Shown: positions 17,954 through 25,576 of the stretch, piece after piece
How positions within the stretch are numbered: the stretch's first letter is position 1
Layout of the letters: each line of letters starts with the position of its first letter
Assembly: GCF_036013645.1 (NCBI RefSeq)
Contig: NZ_CP107869.1
Location: 7,998,001 to 8,062,000 of the forward strand
Direction of reading: 5' to 3'
Length of the DNA stretch: 64,000 nt
Source: Streptomyces sp. NBC_00490
Lineage (GTDB): Bacteria > Actinomycetota > Actinomycetes > Streptomycetales > Streptomycetaceae
Made by a program: the position numbers and the translations under genes
Notes under the pieces: model-generated
Database searches by the model: none
Told to the model about the DNA's origin: nothing
The model's input: only the letters and a program-made list of their open reading frames with translations

Positions 17954-18631
17954 TCAGCGACGTGCCGGGGCGGCGCGTTCGCCCTCAGCCCGCTGCCTCA
18001 GACGGCGGAACTGCCGGGTTTGCATGATCCAGTGGGCGGGCTCCCAGACCACGAGGTTGGCCAAGCCGGCTGGGAGAGCCGGGCGTGCCGCTGCGTAGCC
18101 GCTGACGACGAGGCGGGTACGGCCGGGTGCGGGCTCGCTGAGCAGGAATCCCCACAGGGAGTCGCTGTAGTACCGGGGCCTGTCCGTGGCGGGGTCGAAG
18201 GGGTGCCCCCACAGGTTCAGCGAGGCCCTCAGCCCCAGGAAGCGCTGCGGCTCCAGGGCCGCGACCTCGAACCAGGTGTTGCCGCTCGGCGTCGAGGCGA
18301 GGTGGTCGCCGAGCGCGATGCCCTGCCACTCCGGGTGGATGCGGTCGGCGCTGGGGCGTCCGGCGTTGTCGAGGCGGTCCCAGCTGTACCAGCCGGCGCG
18401 GTCGCAGCCCATCTGCACCAGCCAGGGCCATACCTGGGACACCGGTGCGTCGATGGTCACCGCCATCGTTGCGCCGCGCTTTCCAGCGGGGACGATCTCG
18501 GCGCCCGGGTAGGTCATGCGCAGTTCGTCGTCGGTGGCACCCCATCGCAGCAGCCTCGGGCGCACGGTGACCGACCAGGCGGCAGCCGTCGCTGCGGCTG
18601 CGATCAGGGCGTTCGTGTGGTTTCGGATCAT
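17954..18631 (-). CDS. SRPBCC (START/Bet v1-like) family protein
   Basis: 225 aa. An N-terminal hydrophobic stretch (about residues 7-22) is followed by a polyketide-cyclase/SRPBCC-like lipid-binding fold (VTIDAPVSQVWPWLVQMG, then GWYSWDRLDN). The function is unknown; the fold typically binds hydrophobic ligands. ATG 18631 has GGAGG eight bases upstream and overlaps the stop of the membrane protein gene as ATGA, so the two are coupled. Their shared promoter carries a DevR-type box. The longer frame up to 19762 is antisense noise. Confidence 0.8.
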   Translation of the reverse strand: MIRNHTNALIAAAATAAAWSVTVRPRLLRWGATDDELRMTYPGAEIVPAGKRGATMAVTIDAPVSQVWPWLVQMGCDRAGWYSWDRLDNAGRPSADRIHPEWQGIALGDHLASTPSGNTWFEVAALEPQRFLGLRASLNLWGHPFDPATDRPRYYSDSLWGFLLSEPAPGRTRLVVSGYAAARPALPAGLANLVVWEPAHWIMQTRQFRRLRQRAEGERAAPARR

Positions 18632-19551
18632 GGTGCTGCCTCCTTCACCGGCTGTGGAAGCGCCGGCCGCAGCGTGGTGAACAGGGTGAGCGTCAATGCC
18701 GTGAAGAGCAGGCCGAGCACTGTCATCGCTGCGGCCTGCCCGGCGGAGGCGTCGGGGAGATCCCGCAGCCAGGCGGCGACTGCCATGGCTCCGACGGCCG
18801 GGCCGACCAGCGCCAACCATCCCGACAGCGCCAGAGCCGTCTTGCGGGCCCACGCAGCTCCGTGACGCATACCGGCTGCTGCGGCGATGGCGGCGGGCAG
18901 GCCCACGCCGAGGTCGAGCAGCGCGATCGTCCAGAAGTAGCCGGGGCCCTCCTGGTAGTCCGCGGCCGAGGGGTGCGATCCGGCGGCGTCGAGAAGAGCA
19001 GGTATGTAGCGCGCGAAGGCCACGACAGCCAGGAATGGGATCAGAATGCCGCCGACGATCCGCTCCCGCCTGGCGGGCGGCACCCAAGCCGCCGGGTCCA
19101 ACTGCTGCCAGGCGAGCACGGCCGTGGTCCAGCCGAGGACGAACAGGGCGAGGTGCAGCGGGAAGAACGCCTCGCTGTTGCCGTCGTAGCGCAGGTACTG
19201 CGGTCCCAGGACGTACTGCGGAGCCATGTACGCCGCGTATACGGCCGGTGCGAGGGCGACCATGGCGCCCAGCCGGTGCCGGCGCAGCACGAGGACGCCG
19301 GCGCACACCGCGAGCGGGGCGACGACGGCGACCGCGAAGATGTCGAGCGCCACGAGCTGGCTCTTGAGCGCCCCGTCGTCGGGGACCGGGTACTCGATCA
19401 CGGCGGACCCGACGGGACCGAGCAGCGTGTTGATCACGCTCAAGGCCGCCAGGGCCAGCAGGCCACCGGCGAGCAGTCGGCCACGAATCAGCGCTCCGGC
19501 CGCATGGGGCGGCGCCTCGGAGCTGCTGGCAGGGACGGGCAGTTCGGCCAT
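18628..19551 (-). CDS. Polytopic membrane protein of unknown function
   Basis: 307 aa with about seven or eight hydrophobic segments (for example LLAGGLLALAALSVI, FAVAVVAPLAVCAGVLVL, LHLALFVLGWTTAVLAW, GILIPFLAVVAFA). I do not recognise the family. AAAGGGG sits six bases before the ATG at 19551. An open frame to 19659 has no comparable ribosome site. It is translationally coupled to the SRPBCC gene, suggesting the pair acts together at the membrane. A DevR-type box lies about 58 bp upstream. Confidence 0.75.
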   Translation of the reverse strand: MAELPVPASSSEAPPHAAGALIRGRLLAGGLLALAALSVINTLLGPVGSAVIEYPVPDDGALKSQLVALDIFAVAVVAPLAVCAGVLVLRRHRLGAMVALAPAVYAAYMAPQYVLGPQYLRYDGNSEAFFPLHLALFVLGWTTAVLAWQQLDPAAWVPPARRERIVGGILIPFLAVVAFARYIPALLDAAGSHPSAADYQEGPGYFWTIALLDLGVGLPAAIAAAAGMRHGAAWARKTALALSGWLALVGPAVGAMAVAAWLRDLPDASAGQAAAMTVLGLLFTALTLTLFTTLRPALPQPVKEAAP

Positions 19552-19602
19552 CGCACACCCCTTTCCCACACCACAGTAGGAAGCGCGGCAAGGCGTGGAG
19601 CA

Positions 19603-19616
19603 GGGCCGAAGGTCCC
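19603..19616. promoter_or_regulatory. Candidate DevR/OsdR box upstream of the membrane protein/SRPBCC operon
   Basis: GGGCCGAAGGTCCC is centred about 58 bp before the ATG at 19551. That is close enough to act as a class II activator site on a short leader. One arm mismatch. Confidence 0.55.
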
Positions 19617-20078
19617 CGCAAGAGGGCCGGGAGTCTGCCGACGCCGGGCCGCCGGCCACCAGTCTCGTCCCGTGGACCTATAGCGCAGGCACGCAGTCCC
19701 AGGGAGCGCTGCCTGGAGTGGCCTGCGGCGTTCGCCGTGACCCAGACCCGTATGGGGCCCACCGGCTCTTCCGCTTCATCCGCCCCGCCCTACGGTGGAG
19801 GGGTGATCAACCGCTCCGCGGGAGGAGAGCACGTAAAGATCGTCGCGTGCGGGCGGCCTCGCGAACGAGGAGCTGCTGCGTGGTAGACCTCGCCGGCCGG
19901 AGCGGCGACAACGCTCTCGTCCGCGTTAAGGCGACCTGAACCCCGGGACCACGCACGGCCACGGATCTTCGAACCGGAGCCGAGGTCTCGCGCGGTGTGG
20001 GGACGGGGAGCCCTCGCGGATGCCGATCCCGACGCCCGCGCCTGACTCGATGATCACTCCGAAGGACCGCGTGTCAGA

Positions 20079-20092
20079 GGGCCGATTGGCCC
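20079..20092. promoter_or_regulatory. Candidate DevR/OsdR box upstream of the Acg-like gene
   Basis: GGGCCGATTGGCCC has perfect 5-bp arms. It lies about 225 bp before the start of the nitroreductase, with the CCCGG repeat between them. Confidence 0.55.
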
Positions 20093-20175
20093 CTGCGGGG
20101 GGACGATGAGGTCCTTGCGGGGCGTGTTCTGGCGTGGTGTCTGGAGGTAGGGCGCAACAGCGTCGTGCGGCGAAT

Positions 20176-20200
20176 CCCGGCCCGGCCCGGCCCGGCCCGG
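20176..20200 (+). repeat. CCCGG pentanucleotide repeat, five copies
   Basis: Five exact tandem copies of CCCGG lie in the leader region between the DevR-type box and the Acg-like gene. Copy number could vary by slippage and alter the leader length or structure. Confidence 0.8.
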
Positions 20201-20314
20201 CTCGGCGAGTGGAGTGGGAACGGATCGTCGCGGCGCCGGCAGAAGCGGCAATCCGCTCGGCTGGGTACCCGACGGCTGGGACCTGTCGCATCGGCAGCAC
20301 GTGAGGAGGATGCC

Positions 20315-21304
20315 ATGGCACCGCGACTGGATGAGAAGACGGTGGCGAAACTGGTGGCCGAGGCCACGACGGCTCCGTCCATGCACAACGCCCAGCCGTG
20401 GCGCTTCCGCTTCCTGACCGGCGAACGTCTCGTGCTGCTCTACGCCGATCCCGAGCGGGCCATGCCCCGCTCGGATCCGGACAGCCGGGCGCTGCACATC
20501 GGCTGCGGGGCCGCACTGTTCAATCTACGGGTGGCAGCCGCGCACGCGGACCTTGTCCCCGACACGCGGCTGCTGCCCGAGCCTCAGGACCCGCTGCTGC
20601 TCGCCGCCGTGCACCTGGCCGACCCCACGGGGCGCTTCCGGGACGACGACCTGGCCCGGCTGCACCCGGTGGTCCGGGAGCGGCACACCAGCCGCCACCC
20701 CTTCGCCGAGAAGGGCGTGCCCGAGGACGTGCGGTCCACCTTGCAGGATGCTGCCGCGCGGGAAGGGGCCGAGCTGCTCTTCCCCGGCCTGTGGCATACC
20801 GAGACCGTACTCGACCTCGTCCGTGACGCGGAAAGCCGCGACTTCATGGACGCCGAGGCCAATGAGGACCTGGTGCGCTGGACCCGGCTCGGGCCCGAGG
20901 CGGACACTGCCGTCGACGGCGTCCCCGAATACGCCTTCGGGCCTCGTAAATGGGACGGCAAGGCTCCCGTACGTGACTTCACCGGACGCCGGCCGGTAGC
21001 CGACCGCGGCACCACGACCTTTGAACACACCCCGCACCTCGCCCTGCTCAGCACCCTCGGTGACGGCCCCGCCGACTGGCTGCGCGCCGGGCAGGCACTC
21101 GAACGCGTCCTGCTGGAGGCCACCCTGGTCGACCTGGCCACCTCCCTGACCTCCCACGCCCTGGAGGACCGCGAGCTGCGCCTGCTTGCCCGCGACCCGG
21201 GATTGGGCGCCGGCCAGGTGCAGATGGTGCTGCGTCTGGGCTACGGTCCGCGAGGCCCGGCCACGCCCCGCCGCCCCGTGGGGGATGTCCTTGAGATCGC
21301 GTGA
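20315..21304 (+). CDS. Acg-like nitroreductase family protein
   Basis: 329 aa with the split nitroreductase fold of the Acg family (M. tuberculosis Acg/Rv2032 and Rv3131). The N-terminal motif is TTAPSMHNAQPWRFR and the GCGAALFNLRVAA stretch is typical. In M. tuberculosis these are strongly DosR-induced; they bind FMN in a closed pocket, so ordinary nitroreductase activity is doubtful. GAGGAGG (20303-20309) sets ATG 20315. The open frame starts further upstream in low-complexity CCCGG DNA. Confidence 0.88.
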   Translation: MAPRLDEKTVAKLVAEATTAPSMHNAQPWRFRFLTGERLVLLYADPERAMPRSDPDSRALHIGCGAALFNLRVAAAHADLVPDTRLLPEPQDPLLLAAVHLADPTGRFRDDDLARLHPVVRERHTSRHPFAEKGVPEDVRSTLQDAAAREGAELLFPGLWHTETVLDLVRDAESRDFMDAEANEDLVRWTRLGPEADTAVDGVPEYAFGPRKWDGKAPVRDFTGRRPVADRGTTTFEHTPHLALLSTLGDGPADWLRAGQALERVLLEATLVDLATSLTSHALEDRELRLLARDPGLGAGQVQMVLRLGYGPRGPATPRRPVGDVLEIA

Positions 21305-21313
21305 TCAGACGCC

Positions 21314-21679
21314 GTGGCGGTCCGGGCGGGAAACGAGGCGCTCCGGAGTGCAGACGCCGTCCTGACGGGATCGACGACTTGTGATTATTTGCCTCTGGCC
21401 TGGGGCCGAAGTGCCCCGGGCTGGACGCTTGGCGGCCTTCGAAGACGCGCATTGCCGCGGAACGGCGAGGAGGACGCTGCCGGCGAAGCAGGCGCCCGCG
21501 TCGGCCTGATGGACCTCGCCGATGTGGATCTGCCCGCGGACGCGGACGTCTACCTGTGTGGCTCGCTGCCGTTCATGCGCGCTGTACGAGCACAGTTGCT
21601 CCAGGCCGGCATCCCCGCCCGGCACATCCGCTACGAGGTCTTCGGCCCGGACCTGTGGCTGGCCCACGCCGAGAACTGA
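21314..21679 (+). pseudogene. Flavohaemoglobin C-terminal remnant
   Basis: The last 70 or so residues (GARVGLMDLADVDLPADADV, YLCGSLPFMRAVRAQLLQAG, YEVFGPDLW) match the NAD-binding C-terminus of flavohaemoglobin (Hmp, NO dioxygenase). The globin and FAD domains are missing and the upstream part of the frame shows no similarity, so this is a truncated relic rather than a working gene. Homology starts near 21450. Loss of an NO-detoxifying enzyme beside nitrite reduction genes is notable. Confidence 0.7.
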
Positions 21680-21688
21680 GCGTTGGGC

Positions 21689-22819
21689 CTATGGCACCTG
21701 CGGTGGTTCGGGCAGACGGCCGGTCAAGGATTCGATGTACTGCCGCACCAGATCAAGATCGATGTCGGCGAGGAAGGCGGTCTCTGTGTGCCCGCCGTAC
21801 TTCATCTGGCCGGCGGTCAGCGCCGGCGGAATTCCCCGGCCGCGCACCCAGGTCTTGATCTGGCGCTCGAAGGCCCACGCGTCACCGGTGAGCTCGAAGT
21901 TCCAGCGCGCGACAAGTCGCCAGCCCTGGGACACGTGTTGGGTGATGCGTTGGTCGAGGTTGGCAATGCCCCACTTCAGAGCGCGATGGCCATCATGGAC
22001 GACGAGGTAGAGGTGGCCCGGCCGGGCGGGGTTGATGCCGCGCTCGGCGCAGGTCGGGCAGCCTCCCTGCGGGCCTCGGATGTTGTGCAGCGTCGGCCCA
22101 GGGGCCAGGACCGTCTCACACGTCAGGCAGCGCGCCCTCCAGGGCAGGTCCGTGCTGCCCGGATAGGGGACGAGCGGTTCGAGTCCCTTCTCCAGCATGC
22201 TGGCGATGGCCTCTGCCTCGTCGAGCCGCAGCGCGTCCGCGATCTTCTCCGAGCGGCACGACCAGCATTGGCGACCGCGGGCGCGGACCTTCGCATAGGT
22301 GGGGGTGCCGACGTGACTGCAGCGCATGCAGCGACACAACCAGGGCTGCAGCGACCCCGGATAGCCGACCAGGGGCTCCAGACCAGCCTCCGTCATCAGC
22401 TTCCGCGCGGGCTCATCGGTGACATCGCGGCCGGCACAGTTGGTGCAGCCGCCGCGCCCGTTCTGGACGTGGGACAGCTTCTTCGGCTTGATGACCCCGC
22501 AGTGGACGCATCTGGCCGACCACGGCTTGCCAGCCCCCGGATAGTCCTCGAGCGGGTCCCAGCCCCATGTGAGCATGACGGCAGCAGCCTGCGCCCCATC
22601 GCGGGTGAGCTTGGCTGCGATCTTGAGAGACCGGCAGGTCTTGTTGCAGACACCGGTTCCCTTGTTCACGACGTCGTTGTAGCGCGGCGCGCTCACCGCA
22701 TTGCATGTCAGGCAGAGGCACATCCAGGGAAGTTGTGTGCCCGGGAAGGGCTCGATCGGGCGCGCTCCGCGGCTTGTCAGGGCCTCGATGGCCTCAGCTT
22801 CGGTTACCTTGCGTGGCAC
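21689..22819 (-). CDS. Zinc-ribbon repeat protein with GIY-YIG-like C-terminus
   Basis: 376 aa. Four tandem units of about 60-65 residues each contain a GxEPL.PYPGS..PW element followed by two CxxC pairs (for example RCVHCGVIKPKK...GGCTNCAGR). They look like treble-clef or zinc-ribbon repeats. The C-terminal 100 residues start HLYLVVHDG and continue KWGIANLDQRITQH, which resembles the GIY-YIG nuclease core. An overall DNA-binding or nuclease role, perhaps in phage defence or DNA repair, is an inference. GTG 22819 with AGGGGG upstream is chosen; the frame is open to 23143. It is convergent with the flavohaemoglobin remnant. Confidence 0.75.
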   Translation of the reverse strand: MPRKVTEAEAIEALTSRGARPIEPFPGTQLPWMCLCLTCNAVSAPRYNDVVNKGTGVCNKTCRSLKIAAKLTRDGAQAAAVMLTWGWDPLEDYPGAGKPWSARCVHCGVIKPKKLSHVQNGRGGCTNCAGRDVTDEPARKLMTEAGLEPLVGYPGSLQPWLCRCMRCSHVGTPTYAKVRARGRQCWSCRSEKIADALRLDEAEAIASMLEKGLEPLVPYPGSTDLPWRARCLTCETVLAPGPTLHNIRGPQGGCPTCAERGINPARPGHLYLVVHDGHRALKWGIANLDQRITQHVSQGWRLVARWNFELTGDAWAFERQIKTWVRGRGIPPALTAGQMKYGGHTETAFLADIDLDLVRQYIESLTGRLPEPPQVP

Positions 22820-22912
22820 ACGGTCCCCCTTGGCGGCGCGCCGGGCGCCATCTCTGCTTGAGGGAGATCCTATTCCAAGGAAGGTTGCAGGGCAGGGGCT
22901 GGGCGAGAACCG

Positions 22913-22930
22913 GGGCGGGTCGTCCCGCCC
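22913..22930. promoter_or_regulatory. GC-rich palindrome upstream of the zinc-ribbon gene
   Basis: GGGCGGG-TCGT-CCCGCCC, with perfect 7-bp arms, lies about 95 bp upstream of the GTG at 22819. It differs from the DevR-type pattern and could be an operator or an RNA hairpin. Confidence 0.3.
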
Positions 22931-23069
22931 ACTATCTCGCGGTTCCGGAACGCTCTCCCGCCGATGGCTGGTTGGTGTCGCCCTGGTGAAGCCGTAGAAC
23001 GCTGTCCGCCTGCACCTGGCCCTGCTCCGTCCCCTCGGCGGCGGTGCGGGCCCCGCAGTTGGAGGCGTT

Positions 23070-23651
23070 CTACGCGTGCCGGTGTCCCCGGTTGGCGTCG
23101 AACTCGGCCCAGGCGCGTTCCCACCGCGCCATGCGCCGCACATCCAGCCGTACCCGGGCGACCCACCAGCCGCCCACTACCAGTACGCACACACCTGCCC
23201 CGGCGGCCGCGCCGAGGGCGGCTCCCTGTGACCTGGCCTGGGCGGGGGTGGGCGGTGCGGGACGGAGGCGGTCGGCGTCGTCGAGCCACACCGTGGTGTA
23301 GGAGCCCGCCTTGCTGCCCGCTGCCACTGGGGCCTCACCGGTCTTGGGGGAGCCGTCGGGGGTCGTCCACCGCACGGTCGTCCGCACGTGGTCTTCTGCC
23401 ATCCCGGAGAACCGTGACGGCGTCGCGGGGGCGTCCTCGACGAGGCGCGCTGCAGTGCGATGCAGGACATGCGCCTGGTCGAGAGCGGAGCGCTCGCCCA
23501 CGGCAGCCGTCACCACGCCCACCGCGGGCACCATGAGCAGGAGCAGCGCCGCTGCTGCGACGCCGATCCAGGCTTCGGCGACGTCGGAGCGCCGCTTGAG
23601 CAAGTTGCGCCGCCAGCGCCAGAGCAACACCCTGCCACCGTGTATCAGCAT
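23070..23651 (-). CDS. Rv1733c-like membrane protein
   Basis: 193 aa with two membrane segments (about residues 28-50 and 143-163) and an extracytoplasmic loop between them (VRWTTPDGSPKTGEA, then YTTVWLDDADRL). This is the topology of the Rv1733c family. Rv1733c is a DosR-regulon membrane protein of M. tuberculosis with no established function. GGAGGG lies eight bases before the ATG. It is divergent from the next gene across a perfect DevR-type box. Confidence 0.85.
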   Translation of the reverse strand: MLIHGGRVLLWRWRRNLLKRRSDVAEAWIGVAAAALLLLMVPAVGVVTAAVGERSALDQAHVLHRTAARLVEDAPATPSRFSGMAEDHVRTTVRWTTPDGSPKTGEAPVAAGSKAGSYTTVWLDDADRLRPAPPTPAQARSQGAALGAAAGAGVCVLVVGGWWVARVRLDVRRMARWERAWAEFDANRGHRHA

Positions 23652-23749
23652 GTGTGCATCCCTCCGGGCATGACGGACCTGAACATCACACCGCTACGGT
23701 GACGGATCGGCGAGCGATGGCGGCAGAGACCATCGGGGTCGTCTTGGGA

Positions 23750-23763
23750 GGGCCGATCGGCCC
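23750..23763. promoter_or_regulatory. Perfect DevR/OsdR box between divergent genes
   Basis: GGGCCGATCGGCCC is a fully self-complementary 14-mer. It lies in the 160-bp region between the Rv1733c-like gene and the divergent hypothetical gene. It is about 56 bp before ATG 23812 and about 105 bp before ATG 23651, so it may serve both. Confidence 0.7.
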
Positions 23764-23811
23764 TGTTGCAAGAGCCGGCCGGGCCCGGCTGCCGAAGCGC
23801 CGCCGGGCACA

Positions 23812-24522
23812 ATGCCGTTCATGACAGACGACGTGGGCGATGGCATGGATGCTCCTCAACTGGGTGAGGCCGTGGCGCTGCTGGCGGACTTCCTTGGCGC
23901 CGAGCCGTTGACCGCGGCCATCGCCTCACTGGAGCGGGACCTGGCGGGAAGGCCCGCGAGACAGGTCGGTGACCTGGCCGCCACTCGGGGAATCAGTCCC
24001 GACCTGATGGTGGCTGCGCTGACCGTGCGTGAGAGCCTCGGCCGGCTGAACGACCTCATCCATGCGGCCGGGATCGTTTTGGCGCTGCCTCATCTCCTGG
24101 AGGAGGGGGAGGAGATCTCCGTACGTCCTTCGCTGGCTGCCGGCAACGATCCGCGCCGACCGTTCGACCTGGAGACGAACCGGCGCGTGGCCGAGTTCAA
24201 ACTGGCGCGGTGGCGCGGCGCGGACGCCATGCGCAAGCGGCAGACGTTCAAGGATCTGGTCATGCTTGCCGCCGACCGCACGAGCCGGCGCGCCGAACTG
24301 TTCGTCGTCGGACCCGAGCCCGGCCGCTTCCTGCGCACCTCCAGGGCGACGGCCGCCTGGGCGCTGGACCGCACGCCGCACGCCCGCCGAGTGTTCGAGG
24401 AGTCCTTCGGCTCCCTGGACCTCTCCGTCGCGCAGTTCACCGCGCACCACGCCGGCCATGTCCGGGTCACCGACCTGTGCGACGTGCTGCCGCCCATGGT
24501 GGCAGCGGCGCTGGTGCGCTGA
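23812..24522 (+). CDS. Hypothetical protein, 236 aa
   Basis: Not recognised with confidence. The protein is soluble. The central stretch LETNRRVAEFKLARWRG followed by KRQTFKDLVMLA has the E-x-K spacing of PD-(D/E)xK nuclease folds, which is only a hint. There is no clear ribosome site before ATG 23812 or the alternative ATG 23821. With the DevR-type box 56 bp upstream, a leaderless or very short-leader transcript is plausible. Confidence 0.7.
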   Translation: MPFMTDDVGDGMDAPQLGEAVALLADFLGAEPLTAAIASLERDLAGRPARQVGDLAATRGISPDLMVAALTVRESLGRLNDLIHAAGIVLALPHLLEEGEEISVRPSLAAGNDPRRPFDLETNRRVAEFKLARWRGADAMRKRQTFKDLVMLAADRTSRRAELFVVGPEPGRFLRTSRATAAWALDRTPHARRVFEESFGSLDLSVAQFTAHHAGHVRVTDLCDVLPPMVAAALVR

Positions 24523-24615
24523 TCACGGCCGGGCACACGGCCGGGCGTCGGTCATGCGGGTGAACGCTACGACCGGCTCCTGATGCGGTGCCCGGCCGAA
24601 GCGCCTGATGTGGGT

Positions 24616-24685
24616 GGGCCGGACGGTCCTGGTCGTCGCCCGTTGCACGGGACCAACAGCCCTCGGAAAAGGGACTGTTCGGCCC
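24616..24685. promoter_or_regulatory. Cluster of three imperfect DevR-type boxes
   Basis: GGGCCGGACGGTCC (24616-24629), GGGACCAACAGCCC (24649-24662) and GGGACTGTTCGGCCC (24671-24685) fall within 70 bp. No intact gene starts close by, so the promoter they belong to may have lost its gene, or may drive a small RNA or an unrecognised ORF. Confidence 0.4.
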
Positions 24686-25143
24686 GAGTGCCGCCTTCTG
24701 GGGTTCGAAGAAGCTGCTTTCGAGACCGAACGGGAGGAGGCAAGGCCACGGACCGCCGCTTCCATCTGCCGGCTGCGCGTTCTCCAAATTTTGAGGCCGC
24801 AGTTGGAAGCGGTGCCTTTCCGGCTCGGTCACCGTTCGGCCGCCTGCCACACCCGTCCCGGCCGGCCGGACGTACCCGGCTTGCTCGGCGACGACGCCGA
24901 GCGCTGCGCCCTCCTGCGGCAACCCGGCCGTCGGCCGGCGCGACGGGTCACTGTCTGCCGCGGCTCAGCAGCCGCCGAGAGGTTCCGCTCCGCCACGGTC
25001 GCCTTCTGCAACCGCTGCTCCTCTGCCCCACCTCGGCGACACCGACCTCACGCAACTCGCCCCGTGCGTCCTTGACGTATGCCTGCGGGTTTGAGGCCAG
25101 CTCGCTGCTGTGGGCCGTGTGGGCCGTGTGGTCCGGTTTGATG

Positions 25144-25157
25144 GGGCCGGCAGGCCC
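25144..25157. promoter_or_regulatory. Candidate DevR/OsdR box upstream of feoA
   Basis: GGGCCGGCAGGCCC, with perfect 5-bp arms, lies about 120 bp before the feoA ATG. Confidence 0.5.
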
Positions 25158-25197
25158 ATGCCTGAGGGTCACAAGCCCCACGCCTTCCCCATGCAGG

Positions 25198-25216
25198 AAA
25201 GCCTAGCCTCACCTTT
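25198..25216. promoter_or_regulatory. Possible DtxR/DmdR iron box upstream of feoA
   Basis: The 19-mer at 25198-25216, read on the minus strand as AAAGGTGAGGCTAGGCTTT, agrees at about 12 of 19 positions with the DtxR-type iron box consensus (TTAGGTTAGGCTCACCTAA family). It lies 55 bp before the feoA start. Iron repression of Fe(II) uptake would be expected. Confidence 0.45.
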
Positions 25217-25270
25217 GTCGGTGATCGATTGCTGGGCGGACTTGCCCGGCGCGATGTGGCGGAGACACAC

Positions 25271-25576
25271 ATGAGTCGCACAGATGGGGTATTCGACGAA
25301 GCAGGCGGCCTGGGGTTCACCGTCATGGATGCCCCGCCGCTCTCTCTGGCGGACCTGGCTCCCGGCGCCCGTGCCGCGGTGATCGGGTTTGCCGCCGACG
25401 GTGAGCCCACCGTTGTCCGCCGGCTGCACGACCTCGGATTCACCCCGGGCGCGGTGGTGGAGGTGGTACGCCGGGCGCCGCTGCGTGACCCGGTCCTCTA
25501 CCGGGTCAAGGACTACGAGGTGTGCCTGCGCCGGGCGCAGGCCGCGTGCGTTCACATCGGAGAGGAGACGAGGTGA
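25271..25576 (+). CDS. feoA: Ferrous iron transport protein A
   Basis: Small SH3-like partner of FeoB, 101 aa. The core SLADLAPGARAAVIGF, RRLHDLGFTPGAVVEVVRRA and DPVLYRVKDYEVCLRR is diagnostic of FeoA. ATG 25271 has GGAG six bases upstream; a later ATG at 25327 would also keep the domain. It overlaps feoB by GTGA. Confidence 0.9.
   Translation: MSRTDGVFDEAGGLGFTVMDAPPLSLADLAPGARAAVIGFAADGEPTVVRRLHDLGFTPGAVVEVVRRAPLRDPVLYRVKDYEVCLRRAQAACVHIGEETR

Larger units (their letters stand above)
24523..25270. other. 748-bp gap with clustered DevR-type motifs
   Basis: No convincing gene was found; open frames on both strands look like GC-skew artefacts. The left part holds three DevR-like 14-15-mers, at 24616, 24649 and 24671. 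A short segment near 25010-25080 reads HLGDTDLTQLAPC in one frame and could be a decayed coding remnant, but it cannot be assigned. The right end is the feoA promoter region. Confidence 0.45.

Noticed and set aside
22994..23073. Inverted repeat GTAGAACGC ... GCGTTCTAC near the end of the Rv1733c-like gene
   Set aside because: Only 9-bp arms over a 62-nt loop; too long-range to call a terminator or an element end.
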